64,000 bases of DNA from Patiriisocius_A hiemis (lineage in GTDB: Bacteria > Bacteroidota > Bacteroidia > Flavobacteriales > Flavobacteriaceae), in the NCBI RefSeq assembly GCF_031846325.1, contig NZ_JAVRHZ010000002.1, forward strand, positions 310,001 to 374,000, given 5' to 3'. Position numbers and translations under genes: made by a program. The notes beneath the pieces were generated by a model. That model did not search any database. It was not told the origin of the DNA and worked only from the letters and a program-made list of their open reading frames with translations. Positions 8,717-18,132 of the stretch are shown in pieces. Each line of letters starts with the position of its first letter. Position 1 is the stretch's first letter.

Positions 8717-9640
8717 TTGAAAAAAATATTGTTCTTTTTACTATTTGTTCCAGCTATAGTTGTTGGACAAGATTATGTTGATTTGCTTAAAATTGGCTAT
8801 GGACAAACCTTCAATAACGATTTTGTAGATACTGAAGAAAGTACCTTTGTAAAGTCTTTTGAAGCAGACCTAACCATTCCTGTTGTCTTAAATGACAACC
8901 ATGCTCTTATTACAGGAGCGGTCTTTAGCCGAAATAACTTACAGCTATTCCCAGAGGCTTCTTTTACTAGTTTATATAGTACCATATTAAAAGTAGGGTT
9001 AGCTTCAACCTATAATGAAAAATGGAGTAGCACGCTAGTACTATTGCCAAAAATAGCATCAGACTACAATGAAATTACTGGAGACGATTTTTACTTTGGA
9101 GGGGTTGCACTTTTAAAATATCAAAAAAATGAACACCTTAAATATCGTTTTGGACTTTATGCAAGTAGTGAAGCTTTTGGTATTTTTTCGACACCTATCT
9201 TTGGTTGGTACTACTTAAGTCCTAACTCCAAATTTGAAATGGATGTCTCCTTGCCTATTTCAACTGATATCAATTATACATCTGGAAGTATAACGTATGG
9301 TCTTGATTATTATGGTATTGGAAGGAGTTTTAGGCTTTATAACGAAGAGGGTGTTTCTGAAAGTTATGTAGATTTAGCTTCTTTAGAGTTTGCTAGTTAT
9401 ATTCAGTTTAACGCGCTACAAAAAAGTGTGTTGTTACGTGCAAAGTTTGGCTATTCTAGTAACAATTATGAAATATATCCCGATGGGCAAACTATAGACT
9501 TGGGTCTTTCGGCATTTGCCTTTGGTGATAATAGAACCCAACTTAATCCAGATATAAGTGGAGGTTTCTTTGTAAAATTTGAAGCTGTTTATAGGTTTAA
9601 TATAACCTCTTCAGAAGAAGAAAAAACTAAAGAAGAGTAG
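8717..9640 (+). CDS. DUF6268-like outer-membrane beta-barrel protein
   Basis: 307 residues starting at TTG (TTG AAA AAA ATA). The signal peptide MKKILFFLLFVPAIVVGQ is cleaved near residue 18. The rest is a series of amphipathic strands with alternating aromatic residues (for example YRFGLYASSEAFG and GGFFVKFEAVYRFN), typical of an outer-membrane barrel, ending in a Glu/Lys tail. It resembles DUF6268-type proteins by general look only; role unknown. It is followed 3 nt later by a zinc-ribbon protein gene. Confidence 0.7.
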   Translation: MKKILFFLLFVPAIVVGQDYVDLLKIGYGQTFNNDFVDTEESTFVKSFEADLTIPVVLNDNHALITGAVFSRNNLQLFPEASFTSLYSTILKVGLASTYNEKWSSTLVLLPKIASDYNEITGDDFYFGGVALLKYQKNEHLKYRFGLYASSEAFGIFSTPIFGWYYLSPNSKFEMDVSLPISTDINYTSGSITYGLDYYGIGRSFRLYNEEGVSESYVDLASLEFASYIQFNALQKSVLLRAKFGYSSNNYEIYPDGQTIDLGLSAFAFGDNRTQLNPDISGGFFVKFEAVYRFNITSSEEEKTKEE

Positions 9641-9643
9641 CTT

Positions 9644-10003
9644 ATGGAAGAGAAAAAATGTCCAGAATGTGGTAGAAAAATTATTGGGAGAGCCGATAAA
9701 AAATTCTGTAGTGATGGTTGCCGAAATAACTACAACAACACACTTAACAAGGATACTAAAAACTTAGTAAGAAATATTAATAATAGGCTTCGTAAAAATT
9801 ATCGTATACTAGAAAAACTTAACACTAAAGACAAAACCAAAGTCCCAAAAGAACGCTTACTTCGTGAAGATTTTAATTTTAAATTCTACACCAGTCAATA
9901 CGTTACTAAAACAGGAAGTGTCTATAATTACGTTTATGACCAAGGATATCTAGCCCTTGAAAATGATTGGTATTTATTGGTGAAGACAGATTTGAGGATG
10001 TAA
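9644..10003 (+). CDS. Small protein with N-terminal zinc ribbon
   Basis: 119 residues. A zinc ribbon is formed by Cys6, Cys9, Cys22 and Cys26 (CPECGRK...FCSDGCRNNYNN). A basic helical stretch follows (~38-75) and then a conserved tail with FNFKFYTSQYVTKTGSVYNY. It is cytoplasmic, with no signal peptide or membrane segment. Function is unknown; RNA or DNA binding is only a guess. It is convergent with the CBS gene, with 1 nt between stop codons. Confidence 0.75.
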   Translation: MEEKKCPECGRKIIGRADKKFCSDGCRNNYNNTLNKDTKNLVRNINNRLRKNYRILEKLNTKDKTKVPKERLLREDFNFKFYTSQYVTKTGSVYNYVYDQGYLALENDWYLLVKTDLRM

Positions 10004-10004
10004 C

Positions 10005-10469
10005 TTATTTCCAAGTCTGCCCCTTTAATTCTAAGGCTGCTTTTAGAACATCTTTTTGGCTAATTAAGCCTACCAACTTACCATTTTCTAAAATAGGAAA
10101 ACGTCTATGCTTAGATTCTAAAAATTTATTAGCAGCGTCAAAAACATTCATATTACCATCTATAGTTTCTACATTTTTGGCCATGTGTTGCTCTACCTTA
10201 ATGTCTTCCATTGGGTGATTATAGTATCTGCTTTCGCTTATTTGTTTCATACAATCTCCTTCACTTATAATACCAACTAGTTCATTTTTATCATTTACCA
10301 CAGGTCCTCCAGAGATTCTGTTTTTAATTAAAGTATTCATAACCTCCATCACAGATTGATCTGGTGTAAAAGTGGTTAAGTTTTTACTCATATAATCTGC
10401 AACAGTAATATTTTCATTACTCCCCTTGGTCTGCTTGGCTCTTTTGCCCATAAAACTTTTAATTCCCAT
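10005..10469 (-). CDS. CBS-domain pair protein
   Basis: 154 residues with two CBS domains (about 20-80 and 92-150), shown by the repeated pattern RISGGPVVNDKNELVGIISEGD and HRRFPILENGKLVGLISQKDVL. Such stand-alone Bateman modules bind adenine nucleotides and modulate partner proteins. No fused catalytic domain is present, so the target cannot be named. The N-terminal ~18 residues are basic (MGIKSFMGKRAKQTK). Confidence 0.9.
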   Translation of the reverse strand: MGIKSFMGKRAKQTKGSNENITVADYMSKNLTTFTPDQSVMEVMNTLIKNRISGGPVVNDKNELVGIISEGDCMKQISESRYYNHPMEDIKVEQHMAKNVETIDGNMNVFDAANKFLESKHRRFPILENGKLVGLISQKDVLKAALELKGQTWK

Positions 10470-10589
10470 GACGTTACTATTTTAGGTTTCTTAAATATAA
10501 ACAATTTACAAATACCTTATTTGTCTTTTTTTCAAGATTCAACATTAGTAATAAAGTCGTATTTTTAAAACAGCTAAAGCCAACCACAC

Positions 10590-13001
10590 ATGAAAAAAAT
10601 TACCGCACTCCTCTCTTTTGTACTTGTTCTCTTTTTAATATTCTATAGTTTTTACAGCCTTATGCCCAATAAAGGTACAGATGGTAGTATTCCAGAAACT
10701 GAATTTTCTACCCAAAGAGCGCTAGTCCACCTTAAAGAAATCACTAAAAAACCTCATTATTACGGTTCTAAAGCACATGAGAAAGTGCGTGATTACCTTG
10801 TTTCAGAATTAAAAGATCTAGGCGCAGAGACTGAAGTTCAAGAAGGCTTTGTTTGTGACTTATGGACTTATAAAACATCAAAAAACGATAGTATTATTTC
10901 ATACCCTGGAGGATTCCACCTTATAAAACCTAAAAATATTGTTGCTAGAATAAAAGGGACTAACAGCACAAAATCTTTAGTGCTTTTATCACATTATGAT
11001 AGTGCAATGGTACCCTCTTATGGCGCAAGTGATGCGGGAAGTGGTGTGGTAACTATTTTAGAAAGTCTGCGTGCCTATTTAGCAAATGGACAGCAACCTA
11101 AAAATGATATTATTATACTTTTTAGTGATGCTGAAGAAATTGGTCTCGATGGCGCTTCACTTTTTGTAAACGAACACAGGTGGGCACAAGATGCTGGTCT
11201 TGTTCTTAATTTTGAGGCGCGTGGAAGTGGTGGCCCCAGTAATATGATACTAGAAACCAACCAAGGAAATGCTAATCTCATAAGAGAGTTTATTGCTGCC
11301 AATCCTGAATTCCCAGTTGCTTCTTCATTAATGTATAGCATATACAAAATGCTTCCAAATGATACAGACTCTACAGTTTTTAGAGAAGATGGCGATATAG
11401 ATAGTTTTTTCTTTGCCTTTATAGACGACCATTTTGATTATCATACTGCAAATGATAACTATGAAAATTTAGACGAAGAAACCTTACAACATCAAGGGAG
11501 TTATTTGCTTCCACTACTTAGTTATTTTGCCACTAGTGATTTAGAAAATCTTAAAGCTGAAGAAGATTATGTATATGTTAATGCTCCTTTCATAAAAATG
11601 ATTAGTTATCCATTTTCTTGGATATTATGGATGCTACTACTCGCTATTGTTGGTTTTATAGGGCTGCTATTTTATGGAGTTTCAAAAAGGAAACTAAAAG
11701 GAAAGACCATTGCTAGAGGTTTTGCTGCTTTTTTAACACCACTTGTAATTAGTGGAGTTATCGGGTTTTTTGGGTGGAAATTGCTACTCTGGATGTACCC
11801 TGGTTATAATGAAATTCAGCATGGGTTTACCTACAACGGGCACTTGTACATTGCCTTTTTTGTATTACTCACCCTGGCAATTCTTTTAAAAACGTATAAG
11901 AAGTTTGGTAAAAATGATGCTGTCGCTGGATTGTATGTTGCACCCCTTTTATTTTGGATTATCATAAATGTTGTAGTGTTTATTATTATTAAAGGAGCTG
12001 CCTATTTTATTATTCCTGTACTATTTGGCTTAGTTTCTTTCTGGTTACTTATCAAACAAGAAAAGCCTAACATTTTATTATTAACCTTATTAGCAAGTCC
12101 AGCTATACTTTTGTTTTCGCCTTTAATTCAGTTTTTTCCAGTTGGACTAGGCCTAGAAATGTTAGTAATAAGTTGTGTGTTTACAGTACTTACCTTTGGT
12201 TTGATATTGCCCGTGGTAGGTAATTATCGTTGGAAAAACATCCTCGCTGCATTAAGTTTTATTGGAGCTATTGTGTTTTTTATAACTGCACATATTAAAA
12301 GTGATTTTTCCGAAACAAGACAGAAACCTAATAGTTTGGTCTATTACCAGGATACAGAAACCAATGAAAGTTACTGGGTAACGTATGATAAAATTCTTGA
12401 TGATTGGACAAAAGGGTATCTAGGTGATACGCCAGAAGAGGCTTCAAAATTTATTTCTAGTGTTGCAGGAAGTAAATACAATACTCCGTATACCTATGCT
12501 GCTAAGGCTCCACAAAAAGATATAGCATCTTTTACTCTTTCTTTGCATAAGGACACTATTATTGATAATAAGAAAAATGTATCATTTACAATTACTCCGC
12601 AAAGAAATCTACAACGATTAGGAATATATGTAGATGAAAACATTGTTTTTGAAAATCTAATAATGAATGGCAAATCAGATGAGCCAGATGAAGACGCTGT
12701 AAACCTTCAAAGCAAACGAATAAACAATAGCCTAGTAAGATACTATGTAGCAGATAACGATCCGCTTACATTAGAATATACAATAGATGCCAACCATCCT
12801 CCTGTTACTTTTACAGTATTAGAATATTCTTATGATTTGTTGAGTCATCCACAATTTACCATTAATAATAGAGCAAATAATATGATGCCAAAACCCTTTG
12901 TTGTAACAGATGCTATTATAGTTAAAAAAAGTTTTGCTTCAGACAGTATCCCGAAAGCAATAAAAGACACCATTACAAATAGGCAACTTAATAGCTTATG
13001 A
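10590..13001 (+). CDS. Membrane-bound M28 family zinc peptidase
   Basis: 803 residues. One N-terminal membrane anchor (~5-25) precedes the M28 catalytic domain: LLSHYDS (His135, Asp137), GASDAGSG (Asp148) and SDAEEIG (Glu182/Glu183), the normal zinc ligands and general base. From about residue 335 the chain has eight or so membrane segments to ~570, then a soluble beta-rich domain. This architecture matches ER-type/Bacteroidota membrane M28 aminopeptidases. The active site should lie in the periplasm. It overlaps the next gene by 4 nt (ATGA), so they form an operon. Confidence 0.9.
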   Translation: MKKITALLSFVLVLFLIFYSFYSLMPNKGTDGSIPETEFSTQRALVHLKEITKKPHYYGSKAHEKVRDYLVSELKDLGAETEVQEGFVCDLWTYKTSKNDSIISYPGGFHLIKPKNIVARIKGTNSTKSLVLLSHYDSAMVPSYGASDAGSGVVTILESLRAYLANGQQPKNDIIILFSDAEEIGLDGASLFVNEHRWAQDAGLVLNFEARGSGGPSNMILETNQGNANLIREFIAANPEFPVASSLMYSIYKMLPNDTDSTVFREDGDIDSFFFAFIDDHFDYHTANDNYENLDEETLQHQGSYLLPLLSYFATSDLENLKAEEDYVYVNAPFIKMISYPFSWILWMLLLAIVGFIGLLFYGVSKRKLKGKTIARGFAAFLTPLVISGVIGFFGWKLLLWMYPGYNEIQHGFTYNGHLYIAFFVLLTLAILLKTYKKFGKNDAVAGLYVAPLLFWIIINVVVFIIIKGAAYFIIPVLFGLVSFWLLIKQEKPNILLLTLLASPAILLFSPLIQFFPVGLGLEMLVISCVFTVLTFGLILPVVGNYRWKNILAALSFIGAIVFFITAHIKSDFSETRQKPNSLVYYQDTETNESYWVTYDKILDDWTKGYLGDTPEEASKFISSVAGSKYNTPYTYAAKAPQKDIASFTLSLHKDTIIDNKKNVSFTITPQRNLQRLGIYVDENIVFENLIMNGKSDEPDEDAVNLQSKRINNSLVRYYVADNDPLTLEYTIDANHPPVTFTVLEYSYDLLSHPQFTINNRANNMMPKPFVVTDAIIVKKSFASDSIPKAIKDTITNRQLNSL

Positions 13002-13804
13002 ACAACACAATAGGAATTGCAGGATTAGGATGGTTGGGAAAGGCTTTTGCACAACATTTACAAACGTTAGGTTACAACATAAAAGGGACTGTAACTCAAG
13101 TTGAAAAAGCTTCAAGATTACAAAAACAAGGTTTTAACGCCTATGCAGTAGAACTTTCTGAGAGTGGCGTTACAGGGAGTGTTGCAGGGTTTCTTAAGAA
13201 TCTCTCTGTTTTGGCAATAATGATTCCCCCAGGATTACGGAGAAATACAGGAGCCAATTATGTATTAAAAATGAAGTACTTTCTAGATAAAATTTCTGAA
13301 AGTGATATTAAAAAAGTCATTTTAATAAGTAGTACATCTGTCTATGATGACTCCCAAGGAGAAGTATCTGAAAAAGACATCCCAATACCAACTACAGAAG
13401 CCGCAAAGCAACTTTTTGAAGTTGAGCAGTTATACTTTAACGCTCCTTTTATTAATACATCTATTGTACGATTTGGAGGGCTTTTTGGAGGGACTCGACA
13501 ACCAGTACGTTACCTTGCTGGAAGAAAAGAGTTGTCTGGAGGGGATGCACCCGTAAATCTTATTCACAGAGAAGACTGTATTGGTATACTCACACAGATT
13601 ATTCAACAAGATGCTTTTGGACATATTTTTAATGGTGTAATTCCAGAACACCCTACCAAGAGAGATTATTATACTAAAGTTGCCAGACAGTTAAATGTTG
13701 AAGCACCACATTACAAAAAAGAAGAAGGTGAAGTTTTTAAAAAAGTAGACTCAATACATTTGGACCTAGTATTGCAGTATCATTTTAAACAGGGACTGCT
13801 TTAG
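12998..13804 (+). CDS. NAD(P)-binding SDR/epimerase-like protein (YeeZ-type)
   Basis: 268 residues with an N-terminal Rossmann motif GIAGLGWLGKAFA (residues 5-17) and an epimerase-like body; ISSTSVYDD (~107-115) is the usual active-site Ser/Tyr region of extended SDRs and the canonical YxxxK is not obvious. Its closest look-alikes are YeeZ-type proteins of unknown substrate. Translation is coupled to the peptidase by an ATGA overlap. The stop codon shares bases with that of the convergent lipoprotein gene (TTAG). Confidence 0.75.
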   Translation: MNNTIGIAGLGWLGKAFAQHLQTLGYNIKGTVTQVEKASRLQKQGFNAYAVELSESGVTGSVAGFLKNLSVLAIMIPPGLRRNTGANYVLKMKYFLDKISESDIKKVILISSTSVYDDSQGEVSEKDIPIPTTEAAKQLFEVEQLYFNAPFINTSIVRFGGLFGGTRQPVRYLAGRKELSGGDAPVNLIHREDCIGILTQIIQQDAFGHIFNGVIPEHPTKRDYYTKVARQLNVEAPHYKKEEGEVFKKVDSIHLDLVLQYHFKQGLL

Positions 13805-14385
13805 TTTTTTTGGTCTTTAAGCTCCGCTTGATAAACTGAATCTAAAAAACGTTTCTGCTCTTGTCGCTCTTTTTCTTCTTCCTCAAGTCGTTGAACATCT
13901 ATTGCTTCTCTTTCAAATTTTTCATTAATTTGAAGCACTAAATCATTTGTTGCTTTATAGAGTTCTTTAAGTTGGTCTTCCACCTGAGCACTATCTACTC
14001 TAGACTTTCGCACTTCTTGATGCAACATAGCCACTCTCGTTTTTGCAACGAGTAATCGTGCATAAATTGGGCTTTGATTTAAGGTGTCAGGAATAGTCTT
14101 AGTAATAGAATCTGTAGTGATTAAAAGCCTTTCAGAATTATTTTTTATGGCTTCTATTCCAACTTTCTGAAATCGAGTGAGGCCGTTTTCAAAATCTTCA
14201 AATGCTTTCCATTGTTGAATTTGTTTTTGAGCTGCTTCAGAAAATGATGGTAGTTTATATTGCCTTGCACCAAAAGATGTAGTATTGTCTTGAACAACAG
14301 TTTCTTGTTCTTGTGTTTCTGAAGTTTTTCCGCAGGAAATTAAAACAAGTGCCCCTAATATGTGCCAAAATTTACGTAGTCGCAT
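13801..14385 (-). CDS. Coiled-coil lipoprotein of unknown function
   Basis: 194 residues with a lipoprotein signal peptide (MRLRKFWHILGALVLISCG, lipobox Cys at 18). The mature part is almost wholly helical and charged, ending in RLEEEEKERQEQKRFLDSVY. No family is recognised. It is likely anchored to a membrane by lipidation and folded as a coiled coil. It has no co-directional close neighbour. Confidence 0.65.
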   Translation of the reverse strand: MRLRKFWHILGALVLISCGKTSETQEQETVVQDNTTSFGARQYKLPSFSEAAQKQIQQWKAFEDFENGLTRFQKVGIEAIKNNSERLLITTDSITKTIPDTLNQSPIYARLLVAKTRVAMLHQEVRKSRVDSAQVEDQLKELYKATNDLVLQINEKFEREAIDVQRLEEEEKERQEQKRFLDSVYQAELKDQKN

Positions 14386-14487
14386 AATACTTTTAAAGAC
14401 ACAAAGATAGTTGTTCTTGTTACAACCTATTAGTGAAACTCAAAAGTTTATAGTTATCTTTAGCTTCCGAAAAAAAATTGAAAAAAA

Positions 14488-15429
14488 TTGAAAAAAAGAA
14501 TACTGATTATTGGCGCTTGCGGACAAATAGGAACCGAATTAACTGCACGATTGCGAGCCAAATACGCCCCACATAAAGTAATTGCAAGTGATATTGTAGA
14601 AGGTGATACCGCTATGATGCAAAGTGGCCCTTTTGAAATTCTAGATGCTATGGATTATGATTCATTGCAGGATATAGTAATAAAATATGAAATTACAGAT
14701 GTTTATTTAATGGCCGCTATGCTTTCTGCAACTGCAGAAAAATTTCCAATGCGAGCTTGGAACCTCAATATGGACTCCCTTTTTAATGTTTTAAATTTGG
14801 CTAGAGATGGTAAGATTAATAAGATATTTTGGCCTTCTAGCATTGCTGTATTTGGGCCTACAACTCCAAAAGTAAATACTCCTCAACGCACTATTATGGA
14901 ACCCTCTACAGTATATGGGATTAGTAAACAAACTGGGGAGCGCTGGTGTGAATACTACAATAAAAAATATGGAGTAGATGTGAGAAGTATAAGATACCCA
15001 GGGCTTATAAGTTATACAACACTACCAGGAGGTGGTACAACAGATTATGCTGTAGATATTTATTACAAAGCAATAAAACATAAAAAATATATTTGTTTTT
15101 TAAATGCTGAATCTACCCTGCCCATGATGTTTATGGATGATGCATTAAAAGCTACTATTGGAATTATGGAAGCTCCAGAAAGTGATATTAAAATTAGAAA
15201 CTCTTATAATGTTGGAGCAATTAGTTTTAATCCTGAAGAAATTGCGGCAAGTATAAGAAAGCACATTCCAGAGTTTAGCATTAGTTACGAACCAGATTTT
15301 AGACAAGCCATTGCAGACTCTTGGCCAGAAAGCATAGACGATTCTCTTGCCAGAGAGGATTGGGGCTGGGATCATAAATATGAACTAGATGACATGACTA
15401 AGATTATGTTGGAGAATTTGGGTAAATAA
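14488..15429 (+). CDS. L-threonine 3-dehydrogenase of the SDR type
   Basis: 313 residues. The NAD-binding motif is GACGQIGTELTARL (~9-22), followed by ASDI. The active site shows WPSSIAVFG with the catalytic Ser/Thr region and YGISKQTGE (Tyr and Lys). The SIRYPGLISYTTLPGGGTTDYAV stretch (about 165-190) matches SDR threonine dehydrogenases, which oxidise threonine to 2-amino-3-ketobutyrate. The start is TTG, placed in a tandem A7TTG repeat; no ATG fits. A strong terminator follows. Confidence 0.85.
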   Translation: MKKRILIIGACGQIGTELTARLRAKYAPHKVIASDIVEGDTAMMQSGPFEILDAMDYDSLQDIVIKYEITDVYLMAAMLSATAEKFPMRAWNLNMDSLFNVLNLARDGKINKIFWPSSIAVFGPTTPKVNTPQRTIMEPSTVYGISKQTGERWCEYYNKKYGVDVRSIRYPGLISYTTLPGGGTTDYAVDIYYKAIKHKKYICFLNAESTLPMMFMDDALKATIGIMEAPESDIKIRNSYNVGAISFNPEEIAASIRKHIPEFSISYEPDFRQAIADSWPESIDDSLAREDWGWDHKYELDDMTKIMLENLGK

Positions 15430-15472
15430 TTATGAAAGTTTTACTTTAAATATTCAAAAACACATCAAAAAC

Positions 15473-15503
15473 AAAAACCCACTCAAATTGAGTGGGTTTT
15501 TTG
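15473..15503 (+). terminator. Bidirectional terminator between the threonine dehydrogenase gene and tRNA-Asn
   Basis: Stem AACCCACTCA / TGAGTGGGTT with a tiny loop, A-rich before and T-rich after, so it can work for the plus-strand dehydrogenase and for the minus-strand tRNA gene. Confidence 0.85.
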
Positions 15504-15512
15504 TTTAATTTG

Positions 15513-15586
15513 CTCTCCCTCTTGGGCTCGAACCAAGGACCCTCTGATTAACAGTCAGATGCTCTAACCAACTGAGCTAAGGGAGA
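15513..15586 (-). tRNA. tRNA-Asn (anticodon GTT)
   Basis: 74 nt cloverleaf read on the minus strand: acceptor TCTCCCT/AGGGAGA, D arm GCTC/GAGC, anticodon stem TCTGA/TCAGA with loop CTGTTAA (anticodon GTT at 15550-15552), T arm CTTGG/CCAAG with TTCGAGC loop, discriminator G. CCA is not encoded. GTT reads AAC/AAU, so this is asparagine. Confidence 0.95.
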
Positions 15587-15675
15587 ATTTTATTCTTTAC
15601 TTAAAGACAAGTACCTTTAAGCGGATGCAAATATAACTTTATTTTGATTTGACACAAAAAGAAAATTATATTTTT

Positions 15676-17004
15676 TTAGCTTCCAAACAACCAACGGTAA
15701 ATATCATTTCCGTTTGCAAACAGTACTAGTGCAATAAGTATAAAGAAACCTACCATTTGAGCATACTCCATAAACTTATCGTTAGGCTTGCGCCCGCTTA
15801 CCATTTCATATAATAAAAACATTACGTGTCCTCCATCTAATGCAGGGATAGGTAAGATATTCATGAATGCCAGAATAATAGATATTAATGCTGTTGTTTC
15901 CCAAAAAGACACCCAATTCCAGGCATCTGGAAATAAGTTTCCTATAGCACCAAAACCACCTACTTGTGTTGCGCCTTTTGCAGTAAATACATACTTAAAT
16001 TGAGCTACATAATTTTTTAACGTTCGGTAACCGTAACCAATACCTCCGGTAATAGCTTCTCCAAAACTGTATTTTATTTTTGTTTCACCTATATCTCGAG
16101 CAAAATTTTGAATTCCAATTACACCATCTTCATTTGGAGTAACACTTAAAGTGTCTATTATGTTATTCCTTGAAATAACAACAGTACTTTCTGTGTTTTT
16201 GTTATTATCTATTTCGTTAGTAAAATCATGCCAATAAGTTACTTGTTTTCCATTTACAGCAATAATTTTATCTCCTTTAAGCAAACCTGCTTTTGCAGCA
16301 GGAAGATCTGCTACAACAGTATCTAATATAGGTTGCCTTATAATCTCAAAAGGTCTTATTACGTCTTTATCAAACATCTCAGAACCGATATCTTCTGGCA
16401 ATGATATTGTTTCCGTTTGAAAGTTTTGATGTTGCACAGTTACCGTTTGTACATCTGTTAAAAAAAGCAATCTATTAATATCTGTTACATCTTCTAATGG
16501 CTCACCATTAACCTGCAATATCTTATCTCCATCTTGAAACCCAAACTCTTTAAACTCTTGAGCTACTGCAAAACCCCTTGGCATATCTTCATTAGTAGTA
16601 ATATCTCTTCCGTAGAAATATAAAATCATTGAATAGATAAAAAACCCTACAATTATATTTACAGTAACCCCGCCTAACATAATAATAAGGCGTTGCCAAG
16701 CTGGTTTACTTCTAAACTCCCACGGTTGTGGTTCTTGCGCCATTTGTTCTTTGTCCATACTCTCATCTATCATACCACTAATCTTCACATACCCACCTAG
16801 AGGTAACCAGCCAATTCCATAAACCGTTTCGCCTATTTTCTTTTTAAATAAAGCGAACTTTACATCAAAGAATAGAAAAAACTTTTCGACTCTAGTTTTA
16901 AAAATTTTTGCTGGAATAAAGTGTCCTAATTCATGAAGGACAATTAATAATGATAAACTTAATAAAAGCTGTAATGCTTTAACTACAAATGGACTCATAG
17001 ACAA
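15676..17004 (-). CDS. rseP: RIP metalloprotease (site-2 protease)
   Basis: 442 residues. The zinc motif HELGH is at residues 24-28 in the first membrane segment and the third ligand region LDGGHV is near residue 395. Two PDZ-like regions sit between (around 140-190 with GFQDGDKILQVNGEPL, and 225-290 with AAKAGLLKGDKIIAVNGKQV). The enzyme cleaves membrane-embedded substrates such as anti-sigma factors or signal peptides. An alternative ATG two codons downstream is possible. It is monocistronic here. Confidence 0.95.
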   Translation of the reverse strand: MSMSPFVVKALQLLLSLSLLIVLHELGHFIPAKIFKTRVEKFFLFFDVKFALFKKKIGETVYGIGWLPLGGYVKISGMIDESMDKEQMAQEPQPWEFRSKPAWQRLIIMLGGVTVNIIVGFFIYSMILYFYGRDITTNEDMPRGFAVAQEFKEFGFQDGDKILQVNGEPLEDVTDINRLLFLTDVQTVTVQHQNFQTETISLPEDIGSEMFDKDVIRPFEIIRQPILDTVVADLPAAKAGLLKGDKIIAVNGKQVTYWHDFTNEIDNNKNTESTVVISRNNIIDTLSVTPNEDGVIGIQNFARDIGETKIKYSFGEAITGGIGYGYRTLKNYVAQFKYVFTAKGATQVGGFGAIGNLFPDAWNWVSFWETTALISIILAFMNILPIPALDGGHVMFLLYEMVSGRKPNDKFMEYAQMVGFFILIALVLFANGNDIYRWLFGS

Positions 17005-17130
17005 CTGTTCTCTTTTCTAAATAACGCACAAAAGTAACCTATTCTAAATTGGTATAAAAATTATGTAGGTTATACTTCTATGTGTTTCATTTTTACTACA
17101 AATTAACTGGTGAAATCAACTTTCGAGCCG

Positions 17131-17138
17131 TATTTTTG
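17131..17138 (+). promoter_or_regulatory. -7 box TATTTTTG upstream of the SCO gene
   Basis: Exact match to TAnnTTTG, 24 nt before the preferred ATG at 17163. A start at the in-frame TTG at 17151 would leave a 12-nt gap. No clear -33 element. Confidence 0.4.
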
Positions 17139-17162
17139 TAATCCACTTTTTTGTTCTTAAAA

Positions 17163-17834
17163 ATGCTTCAGTTTTTTGCTAAATATAAGTTTTTTGCTAT
17201 CGTGCTTTTGGTGCTTTCTGCCATTATTATTTCGGTTATATATTCTATTTTAAAACCCGAGAGAACACTCCCAATTTATCAGCCAGATACTGTGAATGCA
17301 GAATTGGTAGACTCTACAATTCAGCATGTAAAAAAATACCACACAATTGGATCTTTTGAATTAACCAATCAAAATGGAAAAACTGTTACTGAAAAAGACT
17401 ATAAAGATAAAATCTATGTAGCCGATTTCTTTTTTACGACTTGTCAGACAATTTGCCCTATCATGACGGGTCATATGCTACAAATACAAGAAAAGTTGAA
17501 AAACGATAACGACATCTTATTGCTGTCCCATACAGTAATGCCTGAAATTGATACAGTTGCACAACTTAAAAAATATGCGATTGAAAAAGGGGTTAACGAT
17601 GCAAAATGGAACCTAGTCACAGGTGGTAAAGAAGAGATTTATAACCTAGCAAGAAAGTCCTACCTAGCTGCAAAAGAAACAGGAAATCCATACGACTTAG
17701 TGCATACAGAAAATTTTGTGCTTGTTGATACAAAAAAACGTATTCGCGGTTTTTATGATGGCACACAACCCGATGCCATTGCACAATTACTTAAAGACAT
17801 TGAAGTCTTAAAAGCCGAAGAGGAAAAGCCTTAA
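17163..17834 (+). CDS. SCO family thioredoxin-like protein
   Basis: 223 residues from the ATG. One membrane anchor (~10-30) is followed by a thioredoxin fold outside the membrane. The copper/redox motif CQTIC (Cys94, Cys98) is present, and HTENFVLVD near residue 189 carries the conserved His. SCO proteins deliver copper to, or reduce thiols in, the Cu-A site of cytochrome oxidase. Translation could begin at TTG 12 nt upstream, adding MFLK. It precedes the feo genes by 67 nt; a functional link is not established. Confidence 0.9.
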   Translation: MLQFFAKYKFFAIVLLVLSAIIISVIYSILKPERTLPIYQPDTVNAELVDSTIQHVKKYHTIGSFELTNQNGKTVTEKDYKDKIYVADFFFTTCQTICPIMTGHMLQIQEKLKNDNDILLLSHTVMPEIDTVAQLKKYAIEKGVNDAKWNLVTGGKEEIYNLARKSYLAAKETGNPYDLVHTENFVLVDTKKRIRGFYDGTQPDAIAQLLKDIEVLKAEEEKP

Positions 17835-17863
17835 AATAGTTTTCTTACTTGCTCTTTTTACCT

Positions 17864-17871
17864 TACTTTTG
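17864..17871 (+). promoter_or_regulatory. -7 box TACTTTTG upstream of feoA
   Basis: Exact match to TAnnTTTG, 30 nt before the feoA ATG, in the short gap after the SCO gene. This suggests the feo operon has its own promoter. No clear -33 element or Fur-type dyad was seen. Confidence 0.45.
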
Positions 17872-17901
17872 CGTTGTTTAAAATCAATCTAAATAATATT
17901 A

Positions 17902-18129
17902 ATGCTTACTATTGCCCATCTTAAAAAAGGACAACGCGCTATTATCAAAGAATTCTCAGCAGAAATTGTCCCTCTAAAATTGCTAGAGATGGGGTGTCTT
18001 CCTGGCAATGAAGTAGCATTAGTGCAAACTGCACCTTTCCAAGACCCTTTGTATTTAAACATTAATGGAAGCCATCTAGCCATACGTAAAGAGACAGCCT
18101 CACACATTGAAATTGAAATTATTTCGTAA
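17902..18129 (+). CDS. feoA: FeoA ferrous iron transport accessory protein
   Basis: 75 residues with an SH3-like beta fold: LTIAHLKKGQRAIIKEF, LKLLEMGCLPGNEV and LAIRKETASHIEIEI are typical FeoA strands. It is a small cytoplasmic protein that works with FeoB in Fe(II) uptake. It lies 3 nt before feoB, so co-translation is likely. Confidence 0.93.
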   Translation: MLTIAHLKKGQRAIIKEFSAEIVPLKLLEMGCLPGNEVALVQTAPFQDPLYLNINGSHLAIRKETASHIEIEIIS

Positions 18130-18132
18130 GCT

